A DNA stretch of 9,412 nucleotides from Candidatus Helarchaeota archaeon (GCA_013375355.1 JABXJV010000509.1:1-9412); one strand, 5' to 3'; counted from the stretch's first letter, positions 1 to 7,280 are shown. The notes: a model not told the origin generated them from the sequence alone. Made by a program: numbers and translations.

Positions 1-93
1 GCATTAAGAAGAAGACCTTTATCTAAAATAAAGAATAAAAAGAAATGGGAGTCTAGAAAGGAAAAATTTAAGAAGAAACTTCAAGAAATATAA
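1..93 (+). CDS. C-terminal end of a lysine/arginine-rich protein (partial)
   Basis: The first plus-strand frame is open from base 1 to a TAA at 91-93; the other two plus frames close within the first 30 bases or so. The 30 visible residues are very basic (begins ALRRRPLSK, ends KKKLQEI), with no hydrophobic stretch. Such tails occur on ribosomal and other nucleic-acid-binding proteins, but nothing here identifies the family. The gene converges on the AtwA-like gene, leaving 65 bases between the two stops. A short open frame at a window edge may also be chance in A-rich sequence, so it is a tentative call. Confidence 0.45.
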   Translation, partial: ALRRRPLSKIKNKKKWESRKEKFKKKLQEI

Positions 94-102
94 CAGAATT
101 GT

Positions 103-147
103 AAAAAAAATTTCAAAAGCTCTAAAAGTTCAAATAGGGAAAAAAAA
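103..147 (-). terminator. Oligo-T tracts downstream of the AtwA-like gene
   Basis: Read on the minus strand, the stop of the AtwA-like gene is followed by two runs of eight T (plus-strand A runs at 140-147 and 103-110). Archaeal RNA polymerase terminates at U-rich tracts without needing a hairpin, so these are reasonable intrinsic termination sites. No strong stem-loop is visible. Poly-A/T runs are common in this AT-rich sequence, which limits confidence. Confidence 0.4.
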
Positions 148-158
148 TAAGAAATAAA

Positions 159-1778
159 TTACACAGCTTCCTTTGCTTCTTCCACTTTCATTACTTCGAT
201 TACATCAGTGGGATCGCCGACTTTTAAGATTCTACCACCTTTCATTAATGCAGCTCTGTCGCATACAGCTTCAATAAAGTCGATATCGTGGGAAATAATC
301 AAATATGTTTGTTTAAGGTCATCTCTGGATTTTTTAATCGATCGCACAATTTCCATTCGTGTCAGTGGATCTGCCGTTCCTGTAGGTTCATCCAATAGAA
401 CTATTTTGGGTTCTTGAATTAGAATTCTAGCGATTGCTACCCTATGACGTTCTCCTTCACTTACATTATCTGGAAATTGGTATAAAATGTTATCAATCTC
501 TTCGTTAGTAAAGTTTACTGCTCTCAGAGCATCATACGCCTTGTTAGTTTTAATTTCTTCTGGTACTCTATGTCTAACAGCACCCGTGATATTTTCCAGA
601 ACTGTTCTGTGGGGGTATAGACAATATTCTTGGTGTAATATTGCCATATACTTTGTAGCTCTTCCTCTTTCATGTGGTCCTGGACTACTCATGTCAATCC
701 ATTCTTCGCCAACACGGATATTAATATCTCCACTGGTGATAGTCCTCAATCCAATAATCATATGTGCCAAAGATGTCTTTCCAGAACCTGAAACACCCAA
801 AAGCCCGAAAATCTCTCCTTCACTTATTTTGAGTTCTACGCCATCACATGCTTTTATTATACCCCTATCAAAAGTCCAGTAATATTTTCTAGCATCTTTG
901 ATTTTGATAATAGGATTATCAATTTGTCGTCTTTCTATCACAACTTCTTCAAGCATGTCCAAGAAAGCTTGAGATACTTCATTAGGATCTCCTTGTTTAG
1001 CTACTTTACCCCGCTCTAAAAGAACTGCTTCTTGAGAAAGGGCAGCAACGGCATGTGGCCAGTGAGAAGTAATTATTAAAGTGAGATTTTCATCACTTAC
1101 TGCTTTTTTCATAACGTCATGGACATATTCTGCTGTAATTGGATCCAATGTACCAGTGGGTTCGTCTGCAAGGAATATTAATGGATTTTTAGCCAGACAT
1201 GTTGCAAATGCTGCCCGCTGTTTTTCTCCTCCGGATAAATCTCGCGCTAGATGCATAGCTCGGTGTGTTAATTTAACTTTTGACAGAAGCATTATCGACC
1301 TACCATCAATTTTTCTTTTTGGATAACCGTATTTATCTAATGTATTTCTGATATTCATTATTACTGGATGCTCTCCAAAAAGTGCAAAAGTACGTTGAAG
1401 CATTATTGCGATACGTTCGTAGATAGAATAGAACAAATCAGGATCTTTTTCGGAAATTTCCCAATAATCAATAATTCGTAGTTCTGTTTTATCTCCACAT
1501 TTGGTACAAGGTTCACCTGCCTTGCTAGGATATTCAACGGCTTTACAATTTGTGCAGACAGATAAACGATAAAAAACTTTTCCACGAGTAGGACGGTAAT
1601 CTTTAGTGCCTCGGAGTGCATGCATTAATGCGCTTTTTCCACAACCACTTTTCCCAAGAATACCAAAAGAATGACCCTCCTTTAATGTGAAATTGATATT
1701 GTTATAAGCAGGTTCACCACGCACGAACTCTTTTGCTAAGCCTTCCACCTTCAAAAACCAATCTTCATTTTCAGACAT
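159..1778 (-). CDS. atwA: AtwA-like tandem ABC ATPase (methyl-coenzyme M reductase component A2 family)
   Basis: This is a 539-residue soluble protein with two ABC ATPase domains and no membrane segments. Domain 1 has Walker A GKSGCGKS (42-49), a four-cysteine zinc knuckle inserted after it (Cys75, Cys78, Cys91, Cys94), Q-loop Gln128, signature LSGGEKQR (181-188), Walker B with DEPTG (205-209) and His239. Domain 2 has Walker A GVSGSGKT (328-335), Gln383, a less canonical signature VSEGERHR (439-446), DEPTG (463-467) and His497. This layout and length match component A2 (AtwA), which in methanogens takes part in ATP-dependent reductive activation of methyl-coenzyme M reductase. The ATG is supported by GGTGG ten bases upstream (1789-1793). 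No mcr gene is visible, so the substrate complex in this organism is unknown; a related tandem ABC protein with another role remains possible. Confidence 0.88.
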   Translation of the reverse strand: MSENEDWFLKVEGLAKEFVRGEPAYNNINFTLKEGHSFGILGKSGCGKSALMHALRGTKDYRPTRGKVFYRLSVCTNCKAVEYPSKAGEPCTKCGDKTELRIIDYWEISEKDPDLFYSIYERIAIMLQRTFALFGEHPVIMNIRNTLDKYGYPKRKIDGRSIMLLSKVKLTHRAMHLARDLSGGEKQRAAFATCLAKNPLIFLADEPTGTLDPITAEYVHDVMKKAVSDENLTLIITSHWPHAVAALSQEAVLLERGKVAKQGDPNEVSQAFLDMLEEVVIERRQIDNPIIKIKDARKYYWTFDRGIIKACDGVELKISEGEIFGLLGVSGSGKTSLAHMIIGLRTITSGDINIRVGEEWIDMSSPGPHERGRATKYMAILHQEYCLYPHRTVLENITGAVRHRVPEEIKTNKAYDALRAVNFTNEEIDNILYQFPDNVSEGERHRVAIARILIQEPKIVLLDEPTGTADPLTRMEIVRSIKKSRDDLKQTYLIISHDIDFIEAVCDRAALMKGGRILKVGDPTDVIEVMKVEEAKEAV

Positions 1779-1788
1779 TTCGAAAAAA

Positions 1789-1793
1789 CCACC
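1789..1793 (-). promoter_or_regulatory. Ribosome binding site of the AtwA-like gene
   Basis: On the minus strand GGTGG lies ten bases before the ATG at 1778. The same GGTGG occurs before the small gene that starts at 7531. It fits the archaeal anti-Shine-Dalgarno sequence through GGTG and supports the chosen start. Confidence 0.6.
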
Positions 1794-1879
1794 AATATTA
1801 AATAATTATCTTGTAAAATTATGAAAAATATCTTGAGAATAATAATACAATCTAACTGTTTTTAGATTTAAGGAAAATT

Positions 1880-1887
1880 AATATAAA
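1880..1887 (-). promoter_or_regulatory. Candidate TATA box for the AtwA-like gene
   Basis: The minus strand reads TTTATATT here, directly preceded by an A-run that could serve as a BRE. A start site about 25 bases downstream would give a leader of roughly 75-80 bases before the ATG. The 281-base region between the two divergent genes (1779-2059) holds no other supported gene; its only short frames, such as a 14-codon one from 1821, are not convincing. Confidence 0.35.
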
Positions 1888-2019
1888 TTTTTTTTGTCAT
1901 TTATAATATTTAAGACAGTTTAAGTAAAATTATACTTTTAAGATAAAAAACTTGAACATATTAAATTAAATTCACTCTGCATCTCTCATTACTACGAGAA
2001 TACCTTTGTGAATAAGAAC

Positions 2020-2028
2020 ATATAAAAA
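2020..2028 (+). promoter_or_regulatory. Candidate TATA box for the small helical protein gene
   Basis: ATATAAAAA lies about 50 bases before the preferred start codon at 2075, with an A-rich stretch before it. Transcription would begin near 2046-2052, giving a leader of some 25 bases that contains the GGGAG ribosome binding site. The call rests on sequence resemblance and spacing only. Confidence 0.4.
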
Positions 2029-2074
2029 ACTTTAAAAAAACATTAGTTTAACAAAAAAATTGGGAGTCATTAAA

Positions 2075-2593
2075 TTGAGTGAACAACCACCAATGAAAGC
2101 TATAAGCCCATTTCAAACACGTTATTTAAAGTTATTAAGAAAAGTTAAAGGCAGCAAGCCTGATAAACTATTAGAAAGAATTATTACAGGAGCTGAGGCT
2201 CTTATAGAAAAATACCCGGATGAAAAAGGAATTCGCGAAGCAATTGGAAAATTATGGGTTCAATCTATGGGTACTTTTGAAAAAGAGGTCCCTAAGACTC
2301 CGAAACAAAGTGCGAATCAAATAAGAAAGTTAGCAAATTCCGCATTTACATTCCTCACTGATAAATTCGGGAATGATGTAGGATCCATGATCAAAGAAAT
2401 CTACAAAGCTGCTATAACTCATTATGTATTACTTTGGAATAATTTAGAATTAAAAGACTTAGGACAAAGAATAGCAAAGAGAATAGCGATGGATGGAGCA
2501 GAAAATGTAAGAAAAATTAATCAAGAAGATATTGCAAAGGAAATTTTAAAAATGCCCTTTTTGAAAATAAAGCCAAAGGGTGGAATGTTTTAA
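2075..2593 (+). CDS. Small all-helical protein of unknown function
   Basis: I do not recognise this family. The product is about 172 residues, soluble, basic (many Lys), with no cysteine and no signal or membrane segment; its composition predicts helices nearly throughout. The TTG at 2075 is preferred because GGGAG (2062-2066) lies eight bases before it. An in-frame TTG at 2060 lacks such a site, and the first ATG is at 2092. The C-terminal third (about residues 118-160, with KINQEDIAKEIL near 147-158) weakly resembles the end of a histone fold, where a KTV-x-x-EDI pattern precedes the last helix, but the first histone helix is not evident, so no function is assigned. The gene stands alone on this strand, is divergent from the AtwA-like gene, and its stop overlaps the stop of the convergent downstream gene. 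Confidence 0.75.
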   Translation: MSEQPPMKAISPFQTRYLKLLRKVKGSKPDKLLERIITGAEALIEKYPDEKGIREAIGKLWVQSMGTFEKEVPKTPKQSANQIRKLANSAFTFLTDKFGNDVGSMIKEIYKAAITHYVLLWNNLELKDLGQRIAKRIAMDGAENVRKINQEDIAKEILKMPFLKIKPKGGMF

Positions 2594-4653
2594 TCAGGTT
2601 GTCTTGCACCACAGTTAATACAAAATAGTATTTTTTCCTTTTCAGGTGGTAATTTAGCTCCACATTCTACACAAAATCTTGGAGCTTCTTCTTCTGATAT
2701 TTCACCTTCAGGTTCACTAATTGGTTCAATTATAGAATTAACTGATTCCATAATTGGTTCAGAAACTGGTTCCATAACTGGCTCTGGAATTGGTTCTTCA
2801 ACTGAAACTTCCTCTGTTGATAAAATTCCGTTTTCTTTTAATTCTAAAATTCCCGCAATTAATTTTTCATAGTCTAAACGCCGAAGCTTTTTTCTTATTA
2901 TATTTACGAAATTATCTAAGAATACTTTTTCAATTTTTCTTTCTTTTATTTCTGGAACATTTTCAATAATTTGTCTCGAAATAGAGCTAAGTTTAATTTC
3001 TTGGAGCAAATTATAATTTATTTTATGTGGACGAAGTAAATCGATAGGAATAAATTGCGACAAAGTTTCAAAACTTCCTACGAAATCATCCAAATTACCA
3101 GAAAAGACTGTTAATTTATCTTTATGCTTATTTTCAAACAATTCTAGAAATTGAATAAGTCGATCTTTTAATCGCTCAGAAGCTCTCATCGACATAACAA
3201 TAGCCGAAGTCGCGTATTTACTGTTACCAGTGAGAATATTAAATCCACTTTGACTAAATTCGGTAAATCTAGTTTTATCTTGACCCGTTAACTCACCTAA
3301 AAAACTCTGAACTGCGGTAATTAATCCTGATGTAAGATCAGCATTCAGTTCTTTTCCGAATCCTTTATTAAATATACAAACACCTGATTGATGCATAATC
3401 ATAAAATAAAAAATTGACACTATTTCATCAAAAAATACAGTATAAAGATCACCACACCTAGGGCATTGACCTTCTTCAACATAAAATTTAGATCCATCGT
3501 ATATACAAGTTACTTCTGTATATCCCTCTTTCTCTTCATATCCCAAATCTTTTAAATAACGATCAATTTCTTCTAATTTTTCTCTATATTCGATATAAAT
3601 TTTCATATATTGTTCATTTGTTATAATTTTTTCGTTTAAATTCTCTTCATTTTTCCTTAATAAATCCTTGAAAATCTTTCTTTTTGCTATTAATTTATCA
3701 ATTGATTTCTTTTCTTCCTTCGTAATATCAGGAACTCCTAATTTGACCGTAGGCTTGACCCTAGGGGCTTTTTGTTTTAAAGTTCCTACAAGAATACCTG
3801 ATTGAGTCCCAATTTGAATTTTTGTGGGAGTTATTTCATAGCCATATCTATTTCCCCGTGTATCTTCATATGTTAAAGTTTCATATGCAATGTACTTATT
3901 TCCATATGCCTTTTCATCTATGTAAAAATTAATAGGGTGTCTAAATTGCATATCTGGTTCAAGTTTCTTCATTTTGATAGTTCGCTGACTAGGAGAACGA
4001 AAACGAAAATTTTCGGGTGGTATTACTCTAGATTCCAATTTTCTTGCAATATTTAGAGATATATTTTTTACTATTAATTCTAATTTAAAATCTGCTCCAG
4101 CAAGAATTTCCTCTGGAATTTCAGAATCAACTCTGATTATTGGAGTAGCATAATAGTCCATTTCTGTTAAAGCCCAATTATTTGCTTTTTCAGCAAAAAA
4201 TTTCTTGTATTTTTTCTTAATATTAAACAAATTTTTCATGTTTTTGGATTTTAAAGTTTCAAAAATATCTTTTGCAAGGTGATAAATTTCAAATCTATCT
4301 ACTTTTGGAATATAATATAATTCTTTCAAATTTTCCTCAGCTTTTTCCAATTCCTCTCCAAAGGAATATCTAATTACAGCTCCCGAAAAATTTTCAATTG
4401 CTTCTTCTATATTATAATGACTTTTCTTTTGACCTTCTTCGGCGAGATGTTGTGCTGCCGTATTTAATGCTTTATGCGCCTCTTTAAAATCTTTAAGAAC
4501 ATAACATTGATGAAATAAATGATAAGCTGTAATAACATCATTTGGTTGTAATTGATGAAAACTATCAGCAAGTGTTTTAGATATCAATTCAATTGCTTCA
4601 TCAACTTTTTCTCTTTGAAGCAATTTTAAGATTTTTTGTGCAATTTTTTCCAT
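2590..4653 (-). CDS. Multidomain protein: helical repeats, beta-sandwich, zinc knuckle, longin-like domain, C-terminal zinc ribbon
   Basis: This is a 687-residue soluble protein of no named family. Residues 1-165 are helical pairs of TPR/SNAP-like character. Residues about 167-290 look like an Ig/appendage-type beta-sandwich (alternating strands, LELIVKNISL at 191-200). Residues 310-370 are a charged coiled coil. Residues 383-400 form a zinc knuckle with Cys383, Cys397 and Cys400 and an Asp at the fourth position. Residues about 409-535 resemble a longin/roadblock-type profilin-like fold: a hydrophobic strand pair ending in GVCIFNKGFG, a helix (SGLITAVQSFLGEL), further strands and a long closing helix. 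Residues 618-654 are a Pro-Glu linker. Cys661, Cys664, Cys678 and Cys681 form a classic C4 zinc ribbon. The domain mix recalls Asgard proteins related to eukaryotic trafficking and GTPase-regulator modules; this role is inferred. GAGGGT lies seven to eight bases before the ATG. The gene follows the iron-sulfur gene by 62 bases and may be cotranscribed. Confidence 0.85.
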   Translation of the reverse strand: MEKIAQKILKLLQREKVDEAIELISKTLADSFHQLQPNDVITAYHLFHQCYVLKDFKEAHKALNTAAQHLAEEGQKKSHYNIEEAIENFSGAVIRYSFGEELEKAEENLKELYYIPKVDRFEIYHLAKDIFETLKSKNMKNLFNIKKKYKKFFAEKANNWALTEMDYYATPIIRVDSEIPEEILAGADFKLELIVKNISLNIARKLESRVIPPENFRFRSPSQRTIKMKKLEPDMQFRHPINFYIDEKAYGNKYIAYETLTYEDTRGNRYGYEITPTKIQIGTQSGILVGTLKQKAPRVKPTVKLGVPDITKEEKKSIDKLIAKRKIFKDLLRKNEENLNEKIITNEQYMKIYIEYREKLEEIDRYLKDLGYEEKEGYTEVTCIYDGSKFYVEEGQCPRCGDLYTVFFDEIVSIFYFMIMHQSGVCIFNKGFGKELNADLTSGLITAVQSFLGELTGQDKTRFTEFSQSGFNILTGNSKYATSAIVMSMRASERLKDRLIQFLELFENKHKDKLTVFSGNLDDFVGSFETLSQFIPIDLLRPHKINYNLLQEIKLSSISRQIIENVPEIKERKIEKVFLDNFVNIIRKKLRRLDYEKLIAGILELKENGILSTEEVSVEEPIPEPVMEPVSEPIMESVNSIIEPISEPEGEISEEEAPRFCVECGAKLPPEKEKILFCINCGARQPD
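2710..2799 (-). repeat. Coding repeat: Pro-Glu linker in the multidomain protein
   Basis: Residues 619-648 of the 687-residue protein consist of imperfect repeats of the form (I/V)-x-E-P, six to seven copies, and the DNA shows matching near-repeats of a GGTTC/CCATAA type on the plus strand. It is probably a stiff, acidic spacer that holds the C-terminal zinc ribbon away from the longin-like core. Repeat number could vary between strains. Confidence 0.6.
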
Positions 4654-4715
4654 TGATATTGACCCTCAAATTTGAAAAAATTACCTAATTTAATTAATAA
4701 TTCCTAATTTTTAAA

Positions 4716-5858
4716 TTAGTCTAAATATACATAAGCAATTATTTCTGTAATATCCTTTATTTCTGTTTTGTTATTTTTATTTTGTACCGCCTCAAATTGA
4801 TTTTTACATAAAGGACAGGCAGATACTAACATATCAACATTTAAAAATTGAGCTTCTTCTAGTCTTCTAATCCCTATTGATTTAGCAATATCTGTATAAT
4901 TATATTTTACGCCACCACCTGCTCCACAACATCTTGCTTTTTCACGATTGAACTGTAATTCAACAAAATTTTTACCACTTATATCTTTCAAAAGGTTTCG
5001 AGGTGGATCATAAACACCCATCCTCCTTCCAAGATGGCAAGGATCATGATAAGAGATTATTTTATCTAAAGTTTTAATAGGTTTAATATTATTTTTTATC
5101 CTTAATTCTTCAAAAAATTCAGTAAAATGTTGAATTTCTTGATTTAAAGTCAAACCCAAATCTGTATAATCCTTTTTAATGGTACTATAACATGCAGAAC
5201 ATCCAGTTATAATTTTTTTACACTTAAATTTTTCAAATTGGTCTATATTATGTTGTGCAAGTTTTTTTGCTAAATTTGTAAAGCCATTTCGGATAATTGG
5301 GGATCCACAACACCATTCATCACCTATTATAACTGTAAAGTCAACTTCTGTTTTCTTTAATAATTTAATAATAGATTCTGCTATTTCTGGATAGCGGTAA
5401 CATGCCATACATCCAATAAAATATACATATTCTGCTTCTTTTTTCTCTGGAAGTAAATTTTTTAATCGGTTAAATCGTTCCTCAGCTGGTTCATTGAGAG
5501 GGTTATAAAGGGTTTCGACTCTATTAGCTATTTCATCCATTGGTTTTAAATGGGGATTTTTAGCTATAATATGAGATCGGGCAATTTCGATCATATTTGG
5601 AAGACCTACTTTAGGTAGACAAGCTTCTTCACACGCCCAACAAGTTGTGCATTTATATTCTGCTTCAATTGCGGCTTGATCGTATTCTTTTATACCTTTT
5701 TCATTCAAAACTATCATTAAACTTCGAGTATAAGGTGTGATACTTTCAGATTTAGTGGCCCAAGCAGTTGGACACTGATCTTTACACATTTTCATGCAAG
5801 TTGAACACATTTCAAGGAAAGTAATCATATTTTTATCAAATTTTTTAGTCTCTATCAT
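4716..5858 (-). CDS. CCG-domain iron-sulfur protein (HdrD/GlpC/GlcF type)
   Basis: This is a 380-residue soluble electron-transfer protein. Near the N-terminus are two cysteine groups for [4Fe-4S] clusters: Cys18-x2-Cys21-x3-Cys25-x3-Cys29 and Cys70-x2-Cys73-x2-Cys76-x3-Cys80. Two complete CCG motifs follow: Cys150, Cys183-Cys184, Cys220-x2-Cys223, and Cys274, Cys310-Cys311, Cys348-x2-Cys351. Their spacing fits the CX31-39-CCX35-36-CXXC consensus. In heterodisulfide reductase HdrB/HdrD such motifs bind noncubane [4Fe-4S] clusters. The neighbour just upstream encodes an FAD-linked oxidase, so this is probably its electron-accepting subunit, delivering electrons to a quinone, a disulfide or another carrier; which one cannot be told. 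There is no membrane anchor in either gene. ATG at 5858 is preferred over GTG at 5864 because GAGGTG (5864-5869) then sits five bases upstream. Confidence 0.9.
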   Translation of the reverse strand: MIETKKFDKNMITFLEMCSTCMKMCKDQCPTAWATKSESITPYTRSLMIVLNEKGIKEYDQAAIEAEYKCTTCWACEEACLPKVGLPNMIEIARSHIIAKNPHLKPMDEIANRVETLYNPLNEPAEERFNRLKNLLPEKKEAEYVYFIGCMACYRYPEIAESIIKLLKKTEVDFTVIIGDEWCCGSPIIRNGFTNLAKKLAQHNIDQFEKFKCKKIITGCSACYSTIKKDYTDLGLTLNQEIQHFTEFFEELRIKNNIKPIKTLDKIISYHDPCHLGRRMGVYDPPRNLLKDISGKNFVELQFNREKARCCGAGGGVKYNYTDIAKSIGIRRLEEAQFLNVDMLVSACPLCKNQFEAVQNKNNKTEIKDITEIIAYVYLD

Positions 5859-5863
5859 ATTCA

Positions 5864-5869
5864 CACCTC
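5864..5869 (-). promoter_or_regulatory. Ribosome binding site overlapping the upstream stop codon
   Basis: GAGGTG on the minus strand overlaps the TGA stop (5868-5870) of the FAD oxidase gene and lies five bases before the ATG at 5858. It decides the start of the iron-sulfur gene, since the GTG at 5864 is itself part of this site, and it suggests that ribosomes ending the oxidase gene reinitiate on the next one. Confidence 0.7.
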
Positions 5870-7280
5870 ATTTAGGAAAGCCTAATTTACCTGGATTCAT
5901 AATATTATTTGGATCTATAGTTTTTTTCAAATTTTTTAATAATTCAAATGCAGGACCTAATTGTTTAGACATCCAGTCTCCTTTAAATATCCCAACACCG
6001 TGGTGATGACTCATAGTGCCTCCATTTGCTACAGAAGCATCCAAACCATCACGCCAAGCTTCTTCATATAATCTTTCAGCCCTATGGTCTTTATTTTTTT
6101 CTATCATAACAAAAATCATATACATAGAACCTCCATTTGGATAAAAATGAGACCAATGTGCCATAACATTGATTTTTTTTCGCTTTATTGCCTCTTTCAT
6201 CTTATAGTATAGATTTTCAATGTTATCAAAAGTTGTAGCAACATCGATAGTATCTGCAAGCACATTTGCATTATGATATTGACGATTTGGATAATACATA
6301 TTTAATCGATTTTGAAACCAAATTTTTCCCCCTTCTTCCCCCATGTCTTTTCCTCCCTGATTTTTGCATATATCATAACAAATTTGATATTCTTTTTCCA
6401 TCAGTACCTTCGTATTTTCGTAACCATCAAATGCTAATGTTAAATAACTTTGACCTTTTTGAATATCCGAAATATGATAGACCATTCTAGCTTCAACATC
6501 GTCATAGAGGCGAACTATTGATGGTCTTATACTTGTTCGGAATATCTTTTTAACCGCTTCTAGACCAGAATGGAGGTCATTAAACAAAAAACCAATAAAT
6601 TTTCGAATATCTGGAACTGGATGGATTTTTAAGGTTATTTCTGTAATAACTCCTAAACAACCTTCTGAACCGAGAAAAAATTGCGTTAAATCTGGACCAG
6701 TTGCGGAACGAGGAGTTTTAGTAGGATTAGTATGAATAATATCCCCATTTGGTAAAACCACTTCTAAATCAAATACCATATCTTCAATTTTGCCATATTT
6801 TGAAGATAGCGCCCCTGCTGAACGATTAGCAGCAAATCCTCCTAATGTACTGCATTGTAAAGAACTAGGAAGATGCCCATATGTATATCCTCTTTGATTC
6901 AAAACATCTTCTAAATGTTGCCCTAAAATTCCAGCTTGTGCAGTAACGAATAAAGATTCTTCATTTATTTCAATAACTTTATCCAATTTTTGTACATCAA
7001 GTAAAATTCCCCCTGTAATTGGAATGACACCACCATTCACTCCTCCACCTCCACCATAAGGGATTACTGGGATTTTATTTTCATTAGCAATCTTTAAAAT
7101 TTCTGAAATTTGTTGTGCATTTTCAGGCCATAAAATATAATCAGGAAGCGGTTCCATATTTCCTTCCTTATATTGCATAATTTTTAAGGGAAAACAGTCT
7201 CTTGAATAAGCAATTTTATCAGTTTCTAAATCTGAAACATTTTTTTCTCCTAAAATTGCTATTAATTTTTCTTTTACCAT
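5868..7280 (-). CDS. FAD-linked oxidase, alkyl-DHAP synthase/GlcD-like
   Basis: This is a 470-residue flavoprotein of the VAO/PCMH superfamily. The FAD-binding PP-loop with its glycine run is at 71-84 (PVIPYGGGGGVNGG); further FAD-domain motifs are HLPSSLQCSTLGGF (136-149), YGKIEDMV (162-169) and TGPDLTQFFLGSEGCLGVIT (194-213). The C-terminal cap resembles alkyldihydroxyacetonephosphate synthase (AGPS): SIVRLYD (254-260) and GGTMSHHHGVG (420-430), where AGPS has its essential His triplet, then the DPNNIMNPGKL end shared with glycolate and D-lactate dehydrogenases. Sequence therefore favours the AGPS side of the family, whereas the adjacent CCG iron-sulfur gene favours a dehydrogenase that donates electrons, as in GlcD/GlcF. 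The substrate is unresolved; a 2-hydroxyacid is the simplest guess. The ATG has only a weak upstream site, and a TATA-like GATAAAAATA lies about 30 bases upstream, so it may also have its own promoter. Confidence 0.88.
   Translation of the reverse strand: MVKEKLIAILGEKNVSDLETDKIAYSRDCFPLKIMQYKEGNMEPLPDYILWPENAQQISEILKIANENKIPVIPYGGGGGVNGGVIPITGGILLDVQKLDKVIEINEESLFVTAQAGILGQHLEDVLNQRGYTYGHLPSSLQCSTLGGFAANRSAGALSSKYGKIEDMVFDLEVVLPNGDIIHTNPTKTPRSATGPDLTQFFLGSEGCLGVITEITLKIHPVPDIRKFIGFLFNDLHSGLEAVKKIFRTSIRPSIVRLYDDVEARMVYHISDIQKGQSYLTLAFDGYENTKVLMEKEYQICYDICKNQGGKDMGEEGGKIWFQNRLNMYYPNRQYHNANVLADTIDVATTFDNIENLYYKMKEAIKRKKINVMAHWSHFYPNGGSMYMIFVMIEKNKDHRAERLYEEAWRDGLDASVANGGTMSHHHGVGIFKGDWMSKQLGPAFELLKNLKKTIDPNNIMNPGKLGFPK

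Noticed and set aside
208..1326. Plus-strand open frames opposite the AtwA-like gene
   Set aside because: They lie fully within the gene on the other strand, have no domain-like pattern, and their products show unnatural composition; they are antisense shadows.
1821..1865. 14-codon plus-strand frame in the intergenic region (starts MKNILRII)
   Set aside because: It lacks a ribosome binding site and is within chance length for AT-rich sequence.
1854..1920. Inverted hexamers AACTGT (1854-1859) and ACAGTT (1915-1920) around the AtwA TATA candidate, a possible operator pair
   Set aside because: The 55-base spacing and six-base length are easily reached by chance; there is no second copy elsewhere in the window to support a regulator site.
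4704..4719. Perfect inverted repeat CTAATTT-TT-AAATTAG at the end of the iron-sulfur gene, a possible hairpin terminator
   Set aside because: The stem is nearly all A/T with a two-base loop and overlaps the stop codon; it would be unstable in RNA, and the downstream gene follows closely on the same strand.
5794..6490. Plus-strand open frames opposite the oxidase and iron-sulfur genes
   Set aside because: Both opposite-strand proteins have intact family motifs through this stretch, so these frames are shadows.
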